Source: Pandoraea capi (lineage in GTDB: Bacteria; Pseudomonadota; Gammaproteobacteria; Burkholderiales; Burkholderiaceae). From it: DNA of 64,000 nt. The translations under genes were made by a program, and so were the position numbers. Within the stretch, counting starts at the first letter, position 1, and each line of letters starts with the position of its first letter. A model generated the notes under the pieces. It ran no database searches. It was given only the letters and a program-made list of their open reading frames with translations, and was not told the origin of the DNA. Location of the stretch: positions 62,001 to 126,000 of the forward strand of contig NZ_CABPRV010000013.1 of NCBI RefSeq assembly GCF_902459735.1, in the 5' to 3' direction. Below, piece after piece: positions 16,382-26,209 of the stretch.

Positions 16382-17608
16382 GTGAAACCGATCCTCAAAT
16401 CGCAGAAATTGCAGAATGTCTGCTACGACATTCGTGGGCCCGTGCTCGAACATGCCAAGCGCATGGAAGACGAAGGTCATCGCATCATCAAGCTGAACAT
16501 CGGCAATCTGGCGCCGTTCGGTTTCGAGCCGCCTGACGAGATTGTCCAGGACATGATCCGCAATCTGCCGAATTCGGCAGGTTACTCCGATTCCCGGGGC
16601 GTGTTCGCGGCGCGCAAGGCGATCATGCACTACTGCCAGCAAAAGCGCATCAAGGACGTTCAGCTCGACGACATCTACCTCGGCAACGGGGCGTCCGAAC
16701 TGATCGTGATGGCCATGCAGGCGCTGCTCAACGACGGCGACGAAGTGCTCGTCCCCGCGCCCGACTACCCCCTCTGGACGGCGGCGGTCAGTCTGTCCGG
16801 CGGCACGCCGGTGCATTACGTCTGCGACGAGCAGGCCGACTGGCAGCCGGATCTGGCGGACATCCGCAAGAAGATCACGCCGAACACGCGCGCGATCGTC
16901 ATCATCAACCCGAACAATCCGACCGGCGCGCTCTACTCGGACGAACTCCTCAAGGACATCGTCGCGCTCGCCCGTGAGCACAAGCTCATCATTTACGCCG
17001 ACGAGATCTACGACAAGATCATTTACGACGGTGAAGAGCACACGTCGATCGGCTCGCTGTCCGAAGACGTCCTCACGATTACCTTCAACGGTCTGTCCAA
17101 GAGCTATCGCGCATGCGGTTACCGCGCGGGCTGGATGGTGGTGTCCGGCGACAAGGGCCCGGCGCGCGACTATATCGAAGGGCTGAACATCCTCGCTTCG
17201 ATGCGCCTGTGCCCGAACGTGCCGGGCCAGTACGCCATTCAGACAGCGCTGGGCGGCTATCAGAGCATCAAGGACCTGATCGTGCCGGGCGGCCGTCTGT
17301 ATGAGCAGCGCGAGATCGCGTTCAATATGCTCACTGCCATTCCGGGCGTCACGTGCGTGAAGCCGAAGGCGGCGCTCTATCTGTTCCCGCGTCTGGATCC
17401 GGCGGTGTACCCCATCGACAACGATCAGGACTTCATTCTCCAGTTGCTGCTCGAAGAGAAGGTCCTGCTGGTGCAGGGCAGTGGCTTCAACTGGATGCAT
17501 CCCGACCATTTCCGCGTAGTGTTCCTGCCTCACGAGGGCGACCTGGAAGACGCCATCAGTCGCATTGCCCGCTTCCTTGACGGTTATCGCCGTCGCCACG
17601 GCAAGTGA
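16382..17608 (+). CDS. alaA: AlaA-type alanine aminotransferase (class I/II PLP)
   Basis: A 408-residue PLP aminotransferase, most like glutamate-pyruvate aminotransferase AlaA. The chosen GTG gives VKPILKSQKLQNVCYDIRGP, matching the family N-terminus; an upstream in-frame start at 16286 would add 32 unlikely residues. NPNNPTGALY and the PLP lysine motif FNGLSKSYRACGYR are present. It is 37 bp upstream of hom and in Burkholderiales commonly precedes hom-thrC, so it supplies amino-group transfer in the same amino-acid operon. Confidence 0.9.
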   Translation: MKPILKSQKLQNVCYDIRGPVLEHAKRMEDEGHRIIKLNIGNLAPFGFEPPDEIVQDMIRNLPNSAGYSDSRGVFAARKAIMHYCQQKRIKDVQLDDIYLGNGASELIVMAMQALLNDGDEVLVPAPDYPLWTAAVSLSGGTPVHYVCDEQADWQPDLADIRKKITPNTRAIVIINPNNPTGALYSDELLKDIVALAREHKLIIYADEIYDKIIYDGEEHTSIGSLSEDVLTITFNGLSKSYRACGYRAGWMVVSGDKGPARDYIEGLNILASMRLCPNVPGQYAIQTALGGYQSIKDLIVPGGRLYEQREIAFNMLTAIPGVTCVKPKAALYLFPRLDPAVYPIDNDQDFILQLLLEEKVLLVQGSGFNWMHPDHFRVVFLPHEGDLEDAISRIARFLDGYRRRHGK

Positions 17609-17645
17609 TGCGCGCCAACCGATTTCGACTTTTGAGTAAAACTGC

Positions 17646-18956
17646 ATGAAACCGATCAAATTGGGCCTGCTCGGCCTCGGCACGGTAGGCTACGGCGCCT
17701 TCCAGGTACTGGCTCGCAACCAGGAAGAAATTCAACGTCGCGCCGGCCGGGGGATCGAGATTACGAAGGTCGCGGTTCGTAACGTCGAACGCGCCAAGGG
17801 CCTCGTGGGCCACGCCGCCGTGGTGACCGGCGATCCGTTCGAGGTCGTGAACGACCCCGCCATCGATGTCGTCGTCGAGACCATCGGCGGCTACGACCTC
17901 ACCAAGGAACTGGTGCTCAAGGCCATCGAGAACGGCAAGCACGTGGTTACCGCCAACAAGGCGCTGCTGGCCGTGTACGGCAACGAAATCTTCGCTGCCG
18001 CGCGCAAGGCCAACGTGATGGTCGCGTTCGAAGCCGCCGTGGCCGGCGGTATTCCCATCATCAAGGCGTTGCGCGAAGGTCTCACGGCCAACCGTATCCA
18101 GTGGATCGCCGGCATCATCAACGGCACCACGAACTTCATCCTGTCGGAGATGCGCGACAAGGGCATCGATTTCGACGTCGCACTGGCCGACGCGCAGCGT
18201 CTGGGTTATGCGGAAGCCGATCCGACCTTCGACATCGAAGGCGTCGACGCCGCGCACAAGCTCACGCTCATGAGCGCTATCGCGTTCGGCGTGCCGGTGC
18301 AGTTCGACCGCGCCTACGTCGAAGGCATCACCAAGCTCGCCGCGCTCGATATCAAGTATGCGGAAGAGCTCGGCTATCGCATCAAGCTGCTGGGCATTAC
18401 GCGTCGTGCGGAAGCCGGCATCGAGCTGCGCGTGCATCCGACGCTGATTCCGGCCAAGCGCCTGATCGCCAACGTGGAGGGCGCCATGAATGCCGTGCTG
18501 GTGCAGGGCGACGCCGTGGGCGCCACGCTGTACTACGGCAAGGGCGCGGGCGCCGAGCCGACGGCCTCGGCCGTGGTGGCTGACATCGTGGACGTTACCC
18601 GTCTGCAGACGGCTGACCCGGAGCACCGCGTGCCCCATCTGGCGTTCCAGCACGACTCGCTGTCGGACACCCCGGTGCTGCCCATCGACGAAGTCACCAC
18701 GAGCTACTACCTGCGTCTGCGTGTGGTCGACCGCGCCGGTGTGATGGCGGAACTCACGCGTATTCTGGCCGATCTGGACATCTCCATCGACGCGCTGCTG
18801 CAGAAGGAATCGCGCGAAGGCGAGCACCAGACCGACATCATCATCCTGACGCACCAGACGCTGGAAAAGCACATCAATGCGGCCATCGCGAAGATCGAAG
18901 CGATGGATACGGTGCTCTCGAAGGTCACGCGTATTCGTATGGAAGCGCTGAGCTGA
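17646..18956 (+). CDS. hom: Homoserine dehydrogenase
   Basis: A 436-residue NAD(P)-dependent enzyme that reduces aspartate semialdehyde to homoserine in the threonine/methionine branch. The N-terminal Rossmann motif is GLLGLGTVGYGAFQVL. The catalytic domain has AGIINGTTNFILSEM and AYAEADPTFDIEG-like ADPTFDIEGVDAAHK. A C-terminal ACT domain begins near residue 350 (YYLRLRVVDRAGVMAEL), the site of threonine feedback. It is a monofunctional type without aspartokinase, the normal form in this group, and is followed 73 bp later by thrC. Confidence 0.97.
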   Translation: MKPIKLGLLGLGTVGYGAFQVLARNQEEIQRRAGRGIEITKVAVRNVERAKGLVGHAAVVTGDPFEVVNDPAIDVVVETIGGYDLTKELVLKAIENGKHVVTANKALLAVYGNEIFAAARKANVMVAFEAAVAGGIPIIKALREGLTANRIQWIAGIINGTTNFILSEMRDKGIDFDVALADAQRLGYAEADPTFDIEGVDAAHKLTLMSAIAFGVPVQFDRAYVEGITKLAALDIKYAEELGYRIKLLGITRRAEAGIELRVHPTLIPAKRLIANVEGAMNAVLVQGDAVGATLYYGKGAGAEPTASAVVADIVDVTRLQTADPEHRVPHLAFQHDSLSDTPVLPIDEVTTSYYLRLRVVDRAGVMAELTRILADLDISIDALLQKESREGEHQTDIIILTHQTLEKHINAAIAKIEAMDTVLSKVTRIRMEALS

Positions 18957-19029
18957 TCTCCACGCCGAGCTGAGCGGGCCCGGAAATCGGGCGCCGCTCC
19001 AAGAACCGATACGACAGGACACGATTCCC

Positions 19030-20496
19030 ATGAAATACATTTCCACGCGCGGTGCGGGCCTGACTTCGGGCGAGCCGCAATCGTTCTCCAGCATTCTGCT
19101 CGGCGGCCTGGCCCCGGACGGCGGTCTCTATCTGCCGACGGCATACCCGCAGGTGACGGCCGACGAACTGCGCGCCTGGCGTCAGTTGTCGTACGCCGAA
19201 CTGGCGGCCCAAGTGCTAACGAAGTTTGCAGGCGACATCCCGGCGGAAGTGCTGGCCGACCTGACGAAGCGCACGTACACCGCCGAGGTGTACCGCAACG
19301 TGCGTCCGGGCGAAGACGCTGCGGACATCACGCCGCTGCTGCCGCTGGGCGTCGAGAAGGACACGCAGCTCTCGCTGCTGGCGCTCTCGAACGGCCCCAC
19401 GCTGGCGTTCAAGGACATGGCCATGCAGTTGCTCGGCAATCTGTTCGAGTACGCACTGGCGCAGCACGGCGATGCGCTCAACATTCTGGGGGCGACGTCC
19501 GGCGATACGGGTAGCGCGGCCGAGTACGCCATGCGCGGCAAGGAAGGCATTCGCGTCTTCATGCTGTCGCCGGCGGGCAAGATGAGCGCCTTCCAGACCG
19601 CACAGATGTACAGCCTGCAAGATCCGAACATCTTCAACCTGGCGGTGGAAGGGGTGTTCGACGATGCGCAGGACATCGTCAAGGCGGTCTCCAACGATCA
19701 CGCCTACAAGGCGCGCTACAAGATCGGTACCGTCAATTCGATCAACTGGGCGCGCGTCGTGGCGCAGGTCGTGTATTACTTCAAGGGCTACTTCGCAGCC
19801 ACGGGCGGCAAGTCGGGACAGGACGGCGAAGTGTCGTTCACCGTGCCGTCGGGCAATTTCGGCAACGTCTGCGCCGGTCACATCGCGCGCATGATGGGCC
19901 TGCCGATCCGCAAGCTGGTCGTGGCGACCAACGAAAACGACGTGCTCGACGAGTTCTTCCGCACAGGTCGTTACCGCGTGCGCAAGTCGGCCGAAACGTT
20001 CCATACCAGCAGCCCGAGCATGGACATCTCGAAGGCATCGAACTTCGAGCGCTTCCTGTTCGATCTGCTGGGCCGCGACGCCACCGCGACGGCCGACCTG
20101 CTCTCGAAGGTCGAGCGCGAGGGCGGCTTCGATCTGTCGGGCAGTGAGGCGTTCGCCCGCGTGACCCAGTTCGGCTTTGTGTCCGGACGCAGCACGCACG
20201 CGGACCGTCTGGCGACGATTCAGGACGTGGCCAAGCGCTACGACATCGTGATCGATACCCACACGGCCGATGGCGTGAAGGTCGCGCGCGAAGCGCTCGA
20301 ACCCGGCGTGCCGATGGTCGTGCTGGAGACGGCACAGCCGGCGAAGTTCGCCGAGACGATTCGCGAGGCGTTGCACCGCGAGCCGCCGCGTCCGGCCGGT
20401 TTCGAGCAACTCGAATCGCTGCCGCAGCGTTTCGATACGGTGCCGAACGATGCCGAGCGCGTGAAGGCCTACATCGCGGAGCACACCGGCCTGTGA
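19030..20496 (+). CDS. thrC: Threonine synthase
   Basis: A 488-residue PLP enzyme that converts O-phosphohomoserine to threonine. MKYISTRG is the typical start. The PLP lysine lies in GPTLAFKDMAMQL, and GATSGDTGSAA binds the phosphate; the length fits the fungal/proteobacterial thrC-2 type. It is the third gene of the alaA-hom-thrC run and carries the final threonine step. No attenuator leader peptide was found upstream of the operon. Confidence 0.97.
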   Translation: MKYISTRGAGLTSGEPQSFSSILLGGLAPDGGLYLPTAYPQVTADELRAWRQLSYAELAAQVLTKFAGDIPAEVLADLTKRTYTAEVYRNVRPGEDAADITPLLPLGVEKDTQLSLLALSNGPTLAFKDMAMQLLGNLFEYALAQHGDALNILGATSGDTGSAAEYAMRGKEGIRVFMLSPAGKMSAFQTAQMYSLQDPNIFNLAVEGVFDDAQDIVKAVSNDHAYKARYKIGTVNSINWARVVAQVVYYFKGYFAATGGKSGQDGEVSFTVPSGNFGNVCAGHIARMMGLPIRKLVVATNENDVLDEFFRTGRYRVRKSAETFHTSSPSMDISKASNFERFLFDLLGRDATATADLLSKVEREGGFDLSGSEAFARVTQFGFVSGRSTHADRLATIQDVAKRYDIVIDTHTADGVKVAREALEPGVPMVVLETAQPAKFAETIREALHREPPRPAGFEQLESLPQRFDTVPNDAERVKAYIAEHTGL

Positions 20497-20578
20497 GCCG
20501 TCGTTCCATGAATCGGGCGCCTTATTACGCTTTATGTGCGTTAGCGGTAGGGCACCCCATGACTTCCGGGCCATTTGC

Positions 20579-21790
20579 ATGCTGAGTACTCAAGAAGCTC
20601 TCGACGCGGTGTTGGCCGCGGCGCGTCCGCTCGATTCGCGCGAGACAGTCGATACGCTCGCGGCGAACGGCCGTGTGCTGGCGGCCGATGTCGTCGCCAC
20701 GCTCGATGTCCCGCCGATGGACACGAGCGCGATGGACGGCTACGCCGTGCGTGTGGCCGATCTGCGCGGCGCCGAGACGGTGTTGCCCGTCTCGCAGCGC
20801 ATTCCCGCCGGGCACGCCCCGCAGCCGCTCGCCAGCGGCACCGCGGCGCGCATTTTCACGGGAGCGCCGGTGCCGCCGGGCGCGGATGCCGTCGTGATGC
20901 AGGAGCAGTGCGAAGCGCGTGACGATGGCTCGGTCGTCATCCGTCATACGCCGCTCGCGGGTGAGTTCGTCAACCGACAGGGCGCCGACATTCGCCGTGA
21001 CAGCGTGGTGCTGGCAGCCGGTACCCGGTTGCGCGCGCCGGCGCTGGGTCTGGCGGCGTCGGTGGGCATCGCGAAGCTTCAGGTCGCCCGGCGTCTTCGC
21101 GTGGCCGTGTTCTTCACCGGCGACGAACTGACGATGCCCGGCGAGCCGTTGCGCGCCGGCAGCATCTACAACTCCAATCGTTTCGTGTTGCGCAGCCTGC
21201 TGGAAAATCTGGGCTGCGAGATGACCGATTACGGCATCGTGCCTGACAATCTGGCGGCCACCCGCGCGATCTTGCGCGACGCGGCGCGCGGCAACGACCT
21301 GATCATCACGTCAGGCGGTGTCTCGGTCGGCGAGGAAGATCACGTCAAGCCGGCGGTGGAAGCGGAGGGGCGTCTCAATCTGTGGCAGATCGCGCTCAAG
21401 CCGGGCAAGCCGCTCGCGTATGGCGAGGTCAACCGGGCGAACGGCGAGACGGCGCATTTCATTGGCCTGCCGGGCAATCCGGTGTCGAGCTTCGTGACGT
21501 TCCTGCTGTTCGTGCGCCCGTTTATCCTGCGTTTGCAGGGGGCGGCGAACGTCACGCCGCGCCGTATTGCGATGCGCGCCGATTTCACGCAGAAGAAGGC
21601 GGACCGCCGCAACGAGTTCGTGCGCGCCCGCATCAACGATCAGGGCGGCCTCGACGCCTTCCCGAATCAGAGTTCGGCGGTGCTGACCTCGACCGTCTGG
21701 GGCGATGGTCTCATCGACAATCCGCCGGAGCATCGCATCGAAGCGGGGCAGACGGTGGCGTTCCTGCCGTTCTCCGACCTTCTATATTGA
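20579..21790 (+). CDS. moeA: Molybdopterin molybdenumtransferase MoeA
   Basis: A 403-residue protein that inserts molybdate into adenylated molybdopterin, the last step of Mo cofactor synthesis. MDTSAMDGYAV is the MoeA N-terminal signature, and ITSGGVSVGEEDH and GLPGNPVSSFVTF belong to the MoCF-binding domain. ATG 20579 (MLSTQEALDAVL) was chosen over an ATG 45 bases upstream because it matches the family start. It leads a moeA-moaD-moaE cluster in the same direction as thrC. Confidence 0.95.
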   Translation: MLSTQEALDAVLAAARPLDSRETVDTLAANGRVLAADVVATLDVPPMDTSAMDGYAVRVADLRGAETVLPVSQRIPAGHAPQPLASGTAARIFTGAPVPPGADAVVMQEQCEARDDGSVVIRHTPLAGEFVNRQGADIRRDSVVLAAGTRLRAPALGLAASVGIAKLQVARRLRVAVFFTGDELTMPGEPLRAGSIYNSNRFVLRSLLENLGCEMTDYGIVPDNLAATRAILRDAARGNDLIITSGGVSVGEEDHVKPAVEAEGRLNLWQIALKPGKPLAYGEVNRANGETAHFIGLPGNPVSSFVTFLLFVRPFILRLQGAANVTPRRIAMRADFTQKKADRRNEFVRARINDQGGLDAFPNQSSAVLTSTVWGDGLIDNPPEHRIEAGQTVAFLPFSDLLY

Positions 21791-21837
21791 GAGACAGGGG
21801 TGCGGCCCGCAAACCCGGGCGGCACGCCGGACAGACT

Positions 21838-22098
21838 ATGCAGATCGATCTTCGCTTTTTCGCCAGTGTCCGCGAGGCGCTGAATGTCGCTGAGGAGCAC
21901 GTGGATGCGGTGCCCGCAGGGGTTGCCACGGTGGGAGACGTGCGCGAATGGCTGTGCACGCGCGGCCCGGTCTGGGCCGAGACGCTCGGGCCGCAACGCT
22001 CATTGCGCATGGCGTTGAACCACACGATGGTGCCGGCGTCCACCCGCCTGACCGAGGGTTGCGAAGTCGCATTCTTCCCGCCGGTGACCGGCGGTTGA
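21838..22098 (+). CDS. moaD: Molybdopterin synthase small subunit MoaD
   Basis: An 86-residue ubiquitin-fold sulphur carrier. It starts MQIDLRFFASVREAL and ends in the required double glycine (FFPPVTGG), whose thiocarboxylate donates sulphur to precursor Z. It lies 47 bp after moeA and 20 bp before its partner moaE, so the two subunits are made together. Confidence 0.96.
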   Translation: MQIDLRFFASVREALNVAEEHVDAVPAGVATVGDVREWLCTRGPVWAETLGPQRSLRMALNHTMVPASTRLTEGCEVAFFPPVTGG

Positions 22099-22118
22099 GC
22101 TAGAGGGAACGAGATTCC

Positions 22119-22583
22119 ATGCCGATTCGTGTTCAGACTGAAGATTTCGACCTGTCGGAGGAAATCCGGCGTTTGCGGGCGGACGATCTGCGCGTGGGCG
22201 CTGTGGCGACCTTCGTGGGTACCGTGCGCGACCTGAACGACGGCAAGGATGTCTCGCGCATGACGCTCGAGCACTACCCGGGCATGACGGAAAAGGCGCT
22301 GGAGGCCATCGTCGTGCAGGCGCGCGAACGCTGGCGTCTGTTCGATGCGCTGGTGATCCACCGGTATGGCGAACTGGGGCCGGGCGATCAGATCGTGCTG
22401 GTGGCCGTGACGTCGGCACATCGCGGGGATGCGTTTGCCGCGTGCGAATTCATCATGGACTATCTGAAGACCGAAGCGCCGTTCTGGAAGAAGGAATCGA
22501 CGCCGCAGGGCGAACGCTGGGTCGACGCCCGCGAGACCGATACCGCCGCCCGTGAGCGCTGGGCGAGTGGCGAGAAGTCCTGA
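22119..22583 (+). CDS. moaE: Molybdopterin synthase catalytic subunit MoaE
   Basis: A 154-residue large subunit that forms the heterotetramer with MoaD and makes molybdopterin from cyclic pyranopterin monophosphate. GAVATFVGTVRD, LEHYPGMTEKAL and the catalytic-lysine region FWKKESTPQGERWVD are clear. It closes the moeA-moaD-moaE cluster and is followed by a small tandem repeat. Confidence 0.96.
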   Translation: MPIRVQTEDFDLSEEIRRLRADDLRVGAVATFVGTVRDLNDGKDVSRMTLEHYPGMTEKALEAIVVQARERWRLFDALVIHRYGELGPGDQIVLVAVTSAHRGDAFAACEFIMDYLKTEAPFWKKESTPQGERWVDARETDTAARERWASGEKS

Positions 22584-22593
22584 GACGACTTTG

Positions 22594-22633
22594 AGCGCCC
22601 CTTAGCGCCCCTTAGCGCCCCTTAGCGCCCCTT
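22594..22633. repeat. Four perfect copies of a 10-bp tandem repeat
   Basis: AGCGCCCCTT is repeated four times without error just after the moaE stop, followed by the small inverted repeat ACGGTT-ccta-AACCGT (22635-22650). It lies between the convergent moaE and haemoglobin genes. Slippage-prone and possibly variable between strains. Confidence 0.95.
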
Positions 22634-22671
22634 AACGGTTCCTAAACCGTCACCGGTCCCTTGGCCGCGGG

Positions 22672-23190
22672 TCACTCATGTGGCCGTGCCGGCCGCCGCT
22701 GCTTGATGCTGTCGAGCAGCGCCCGTTGCGCCGGCGGCAGCGTGTATTCCCATCCGAACAGGTTCAACTGAAGGCTTTCCGCGATCCGGATCGCGGGTTC
22801 CGCGAAGGAGAAGGCTGCCTGCGGTTCGAACAGCTTGTCCAGCGTGTCGAAGAATAGGGCGAGCCAGCGGCTGAAGTGCTCGCCGCTCAGATGACCGAAG
22901 GGCTGATGGGCCTGCGTCACATTGCCGCGGTAGCGTTTGGCCCCGAGCACGATGCTGGACCAGAACGCCACCATTTTCTCCAGATGCATGTCCCAGCGAC
23001 CTTCGAGCGCCTGCCGAAAGACGGGGCCGAGCAGGTCGTCGTCACGAATGCGCCCGTAGAACGTATGGACGAGCAGGCGCACGGCGTCTTCGTCGATCTC
23101 GGACAGGCGGGCCGCAGGCCATTCGAGGCGGTTCGGGGCGCCCGGATCGTTGGCTTCGGCGTTGATTGGGTGGGAAATCTGGGTAGACAT
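22672..23190 (-). CDS. Group III truncated haemoglobin
   Basis: A 172-residue globin of the 2-on-2 type. FYGRIRDDDLLGPVFRQAL, the LEKMVAFWSSIVLG stretch and LSGEHFSRWLALFFDTLD (with the probable proximal His in EHF) are typical of group III (TrHb3). Such proteins bind O2/NO; the physiological role is uncertain. The ATG of MSTQISHP was chosen; an upstream start at 23253 would add 21 residues with no family match and has no better ribosome site. It is convergent with moaE and divergent from clpB. Confidence 0.85.
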   Translation of the reverse strand: MSTQISHPINAEANDPGAPNRLEWPAARLSEIDEDAVRLLVHTFYGRIRDDDLLGPVFRQALEGRWDMHLEKMVAFWSSIVLGAKRYRGNVTQAHQPFGHLSGEHFSRWLALFFDTLDKLFEPQAAFSFAEPAIRIAESLQLNLFGWEYTLPPAQRALLDSIKQRRPARPHE

Positions 23191-23279
23191 GTCGACGGAC
23201 AGCCGAGCCCGCCATGACGGGAATCCGGGCTTCCGGCCGTCAGGAGGACGCATGGTGCGGCGTGCTGAAAATGGCTATT

Positions 23280-23450
23280 ATGAGCCTCAAACCCGGGCGT
23301 GTCCTGCGGTTGCCTCAAGGCATGGACCCAGCGCACGCCCCGACGCAGCCAACGCAACGAGAGGGCGCCATGCCCTCGCAACAAGCCCTGAAGCCGGCCC
23401 CCGTCCGGCATTGCGCGAAATGTCAAATGTCGCGCTGTAATGCCCCTTGA
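23280..23450 (+). CDS. Possible small Cys-rich protein upstream of clpB
   Basis: A 56-codon frame ends HCAKCQMSRCNAP, a C-x2-C-x4-C arrangement that could bind zinc. It starts with ATG at 23280 (MSLKPGRVLRLPQG), without a good SD. I do not recognise a family. The overlapping ATG at 23252 has a strong AGGAGG but leads to a different frame with no visible motif. The stop falls inside the clpB promoter. Coding status is uncertain. Confidence 0.35.
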   Translation: MSLKPGRVLRLPQGMDPAHAPTQPTQREGAMPSQQALKPAPVRHCAKCQMSRCNAP

Positions 23451-23474
23451 AACCACAGGGGATTGTCCGCACAT
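23446..23474 (+). promoter_or_regulatory. Sigma32-type heat-shock promoter of clpB
   Basis: A perfect -35 CTTGAAA (23446-23452) is followed after 14 bases by CCGCACAT (23467-23474), which matches 6 of 8 positions of the RpoH -10 consensus CCCCATNT. The predicted start is about 25-30 bases upstream of the clpB ATG. The fit to the most heat-induced chaperone gene supports it. Confidence 0.7.
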
Positions 23475-23507
23475 CCGATCCAGAGAGATTTCTTACCGGA
23501 GCACTAG

Positions 23508-26135
23508 ATGCGACAAGACAAATTCACCACGCAGTTCCTGGAAGCGCTGGCTGATGCCCAAAGCATGGCAGTCGGTCGCGACCAGCAATACATCGAGCCG
23601 CTGCACCTCCTCGCCGCGCTGATCGCACAACCCGAGGGCGCCGCGCGCTCGCTGCTGCAACGCGCAGGCGTGCAGGTTCAGCCGCTGGCGCATGACATCG
23701 AGACGGCGCTGGCCAAGCTGCCGCAGGTGCAGGGCACCGACGGCAATGTGCAGGTCGGCCGCGATCTCGCAGGCCTGCTCAATCAGGCCGACAAGGAAGC
23801 GCAGAAGCATGGCGACAGCTATATCGCCAGCGAAATGTTCCTGCTCGCGCTCGCCGACGACAAGGGCGAGACGGGCAAGCTGGCTCGCGCACGCGGCCTG
23901 ACCCGCAAATCGCTGGAAGCCGCCATCGAAGGCGTGCGCGGCGGCGCTTCCGTCGATAGTCAGGATGCCGAAGGGCAACGCGAAGCGCTCAAGAAATACA
24001 CGCTCGATCTGACCGAGCGCGCGGCCGCTGGCAAGCTCGATCCGGTGATCGGCCGCGACGACGAAATTCGTCGCACGATCCAGATCCTGCAACGCCGCAC
24101 GAAGAACAACCCGGTGCTCATCGGCGAGCCGGGCGTGGGCAAGACGGCCATTGTGGAAGGCCTTGCCCAGCGTATCGTCAACGGCGAAGTGCCGGAGTCG
24201 CTCAAGAACAAGCGCGTGCTCGCGCTCGACATGGCCGGGTTGCTGGCCGGCGCGAAGTTCCGCGGCGAGTTCGAAGAGCGTCTGAAGAGCGTGCTGAACG
24301 ACATTGCCAAGGATGAAGGCCGCACGATTCTGTTCATCGACGAAATTCATACGATGGTCGGTGCAGGCAAGGCTGAAGGCGCGATGGATGCGGGCAACAT
24401 GCTCAAGCCGGCGCTCGCGCGCGGCGAGCTGCATTGCATCGGCGCGACCACGCTGGACGAATATCGGAAGTACATCGAGAAGGATGCCGCGCTGGAGCGC
24501 CGTTTCCAGAAGGTGCTCGTCGAAGAGCCGAGCGTCGAGGCGACCATCGCCATCTTGCGTGGCTTGCAGGAAAAATACGAACTGCACCACGGCGTGGAGA
24601 TCACCGACCCGGCCATCGTGGCAGCGGCGGAGCTGAGCCAGCGCTACATCACCGATCGCTTCCTGCCGGACAAGGCCATCGACCTGATCGATGAGGCGGC
24701 GTCGAAGATCAAGATGGAAATCGATTCAAAGCCGGAAGTGATGGACAAGCTCGACCGTCGTCTCATCCAGTTGAAGATCGAACGCGAAGCCGTCAAGAAG
24801 GAAACGGACGAAGCCTCGCAGAAGCGTCTGGCGTTGATCGAGGAAGAGATTTCGCGTCTGGAGCGCGAATACGCCGATCTCGAAGAGGTGTGGACGGCCG
24901 AGAAGGCCGCCGTGCAGGGCAGCGCGCAGGTCAAGGAAGAGATCGACCGTGTGCGTGCCGAGATCGCAAAGCTGCAACGCGAAGGCAAGCTCGACAAGGT
25001 CGCTGAGCTGCAATACGGCAAGCTGCCGCAACTCGAAGCCCAGTTGAAGGACGCCGACGCCGCCGAAGCCGCGGGACAGCAGTCGCAGCCGCGTCTGTTG
25101 CGCACGCAGGTGGGCACGGAAGAAATCGCCGAGGTCATCTCGCGCGCCACGGGCATTCCCGTGTCGAAGATGATGCAGGGCGAGCGCGAAAAGCTGCTCA
25201 ATATGGAAGGCAAGCTGCACGAGCGTGTGGTGGGGCAGGACGAGGCGATTACCGCCGTGGCCGATGCCATCCGCCGTTCGCGCGCCGGGTTGTCGGATCC
25301 GAACCGTCCGTATGGTTCGTTCCTGTTCCTGGGGCCGACCGGTGTGGGCAAGACCGAGCTGTGCAAGGCGCTCGCCATGTTCCTGTTCGATTCGGAGGAT
25401 CACCTCATTCGCATCGACATGAGCGAGTTCATGGAGAAGCACAGCGTGGCGCGTCTGATCGGGGCGCCGCCGGGCTACGTCGGCTATGAGGAAGGCGGTT
25501 ATCTGACGGAAGCCGTGCGTCGCAAGCCGTACAGCGTGATCCTGCTCGACGAGGTCGAAAAGGCGCACCCGGATGTCTTCAACGTGCTGCTGCAAGTGCT
25601 CGACGATGGCCGGATGACCGATGGTCAGGGACGCACCGTGGACTTCAAGAACACGGTGATCGTGATGACGTCGAACCTCGGGTCGTCGATGATTCAGTCG
25701 ATGGTCGGCGAGCCGCAGGAACGGATCAAGGACGCGGTGTGGACGGAGATCAAGGATCACTTCCGTCCCGAGTTCCTGAACCGGATCGACGAAGTCGTGG
25801 TGTTCCACGGACTCGACCAGAAGCATATCGAGTCGATTGCCACGATCCAGATCGAGATCCTGCGCCGACGTCTGGCGAAGCTCGACATGAATCTCGAAGT
25901 CACCAAGGCGGCGCTCACGCATGTGGCGCGCGAGGGCTTCGATCCGGTGTTCGGGGCGCGTCCGCTCAAGCGGGCGATTCAGCAGGAGATCGAGAACCCG
26001 GTCGCCAAGCTGGTGCTCGCGGGCAAGTTCGGGCCGAAGGACACGATCCCGGTCGACTGGCGTAATGGTCGCTTCACTTTCGAGGGTGAATCTGCCGCGA
26101 AGGTGAGCGAGCAGACCGAAGCCGCCGCCGAGTAA
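23508..26135 (+). CDS. clpB: ATP-dependent disaggregase ClpB
   Basis: An 875-residue Hsp100 hexamer that pulls polypeptides out of aggregates together with DnaK. Order: Clp N domain, first AAA+ module with Walker A GEPGVGKT (206-213) and [12 protein letters not shown], the ClpB-specific middle-domain coiled coil near residues 410-530, and second AAA+ module with Walker A GPTGVGKT (609-616) and the [15 protein letters not shown] loop. There is no ClpP-binding loop, as expected for ClpB. A heat-shock promoter precedes it and a strong terminator follows, so it is probably monocistronic. Confidence 0.98.
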   Translation: MRQDKFTTQFLEALADAQSMAVGRDQQYIEPLHLLAALIAQPEGAARSLLQRAGVQVQPLAHDIETALAKLPQVQGTDGNVQVGRDLAGLLNQADKEAQKHGDSYIASEMFLLALADDKGETGKLARARGLTRKSLEAAIEGVRGGASVDSQDAEGQREALKKYTLDLTERAAAGKLDPVIGRDDEIRRTIQILQRRTKNNPVLIGEPGVGKTAIVEGLAQRIVNGEVPESLKNKRVLALDMAGLLAGAKFRGEFEERLKSVLNDIAKDEGRTILFIDEIHTMVGAGKAEGAMDAGNMLKPALARGELHCIGATTLDEYRKYIEKDAALERRFQKVLVEEPSVEATIAILRGLQEKYELHHGVEITDPAIVAAAELSQRYITDRFLPDKAIDLIDEAASKIKMEIDSKPEVMDKLDRRLIQLKIEREAVKKETDEASQKRLALIEEEISRLEREYADLEEVWTAEKAAVQGSAQVKEEIDRVRAEIAKLQREGKLDKVAELQYGKLPQLEAQLKDADAAEAAGQQSQPRLLRTQVGTEEIAEVISRATGIPVSKMMQGEREKLLNMEGKLHERVVGQDEAITAVADAIRRSRAGLSDPNRPYGSFLFLGPTGVGKTELCKALAMFLFDSEDHLIRIDMSEFMEKHSVARLIGAPPGYVGYEEGGYLTEAVRRKPYSVILLDEVEKAHPDVFNVLLQVLDDGRMTDGQGRTVDFKNTVIVMTSNLGSSMIQSMVGEPQERIKDAVWTEIKDHFRPEFLNRIDEVVVFHGLDQKHIESIATIQIEILRRRLAKLDMNLEVTKAALTHVAREGFDPVFGARPLKRAIQQEIENPVAKLVLAGKFGPKDTIPVDWRNGRFTFEGESAAKVSEQTEAAAE

Positions 26136-26173
26136 GGCGTCGGCCGGCGTTATCGCCGGAAATGCAGGTCGTC

Positions 26174-26209
26174 ATCCCCGCGCTTCGCAAGGAGCGCGGG
26201 GATTTTTTT
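26174..26209 (+). terminator. Terminator after clpB
   Basis: An 11-bp stem (26174-26184 with 26193-26203) with an 8-base loop and a run of seven Ts, 38 bp after the clpB stop. Confidence 0.92.

Noticed and set aside
23252-23440. Frame with ATG behind a perfect AGGAGG upstream of clpB
   Set aside because: The SD is good, but the 62-residue product has no motif and overlaps the Cys-rich frame; the AGGAGG may be chance complement of the haemoglobin N-terminal region.
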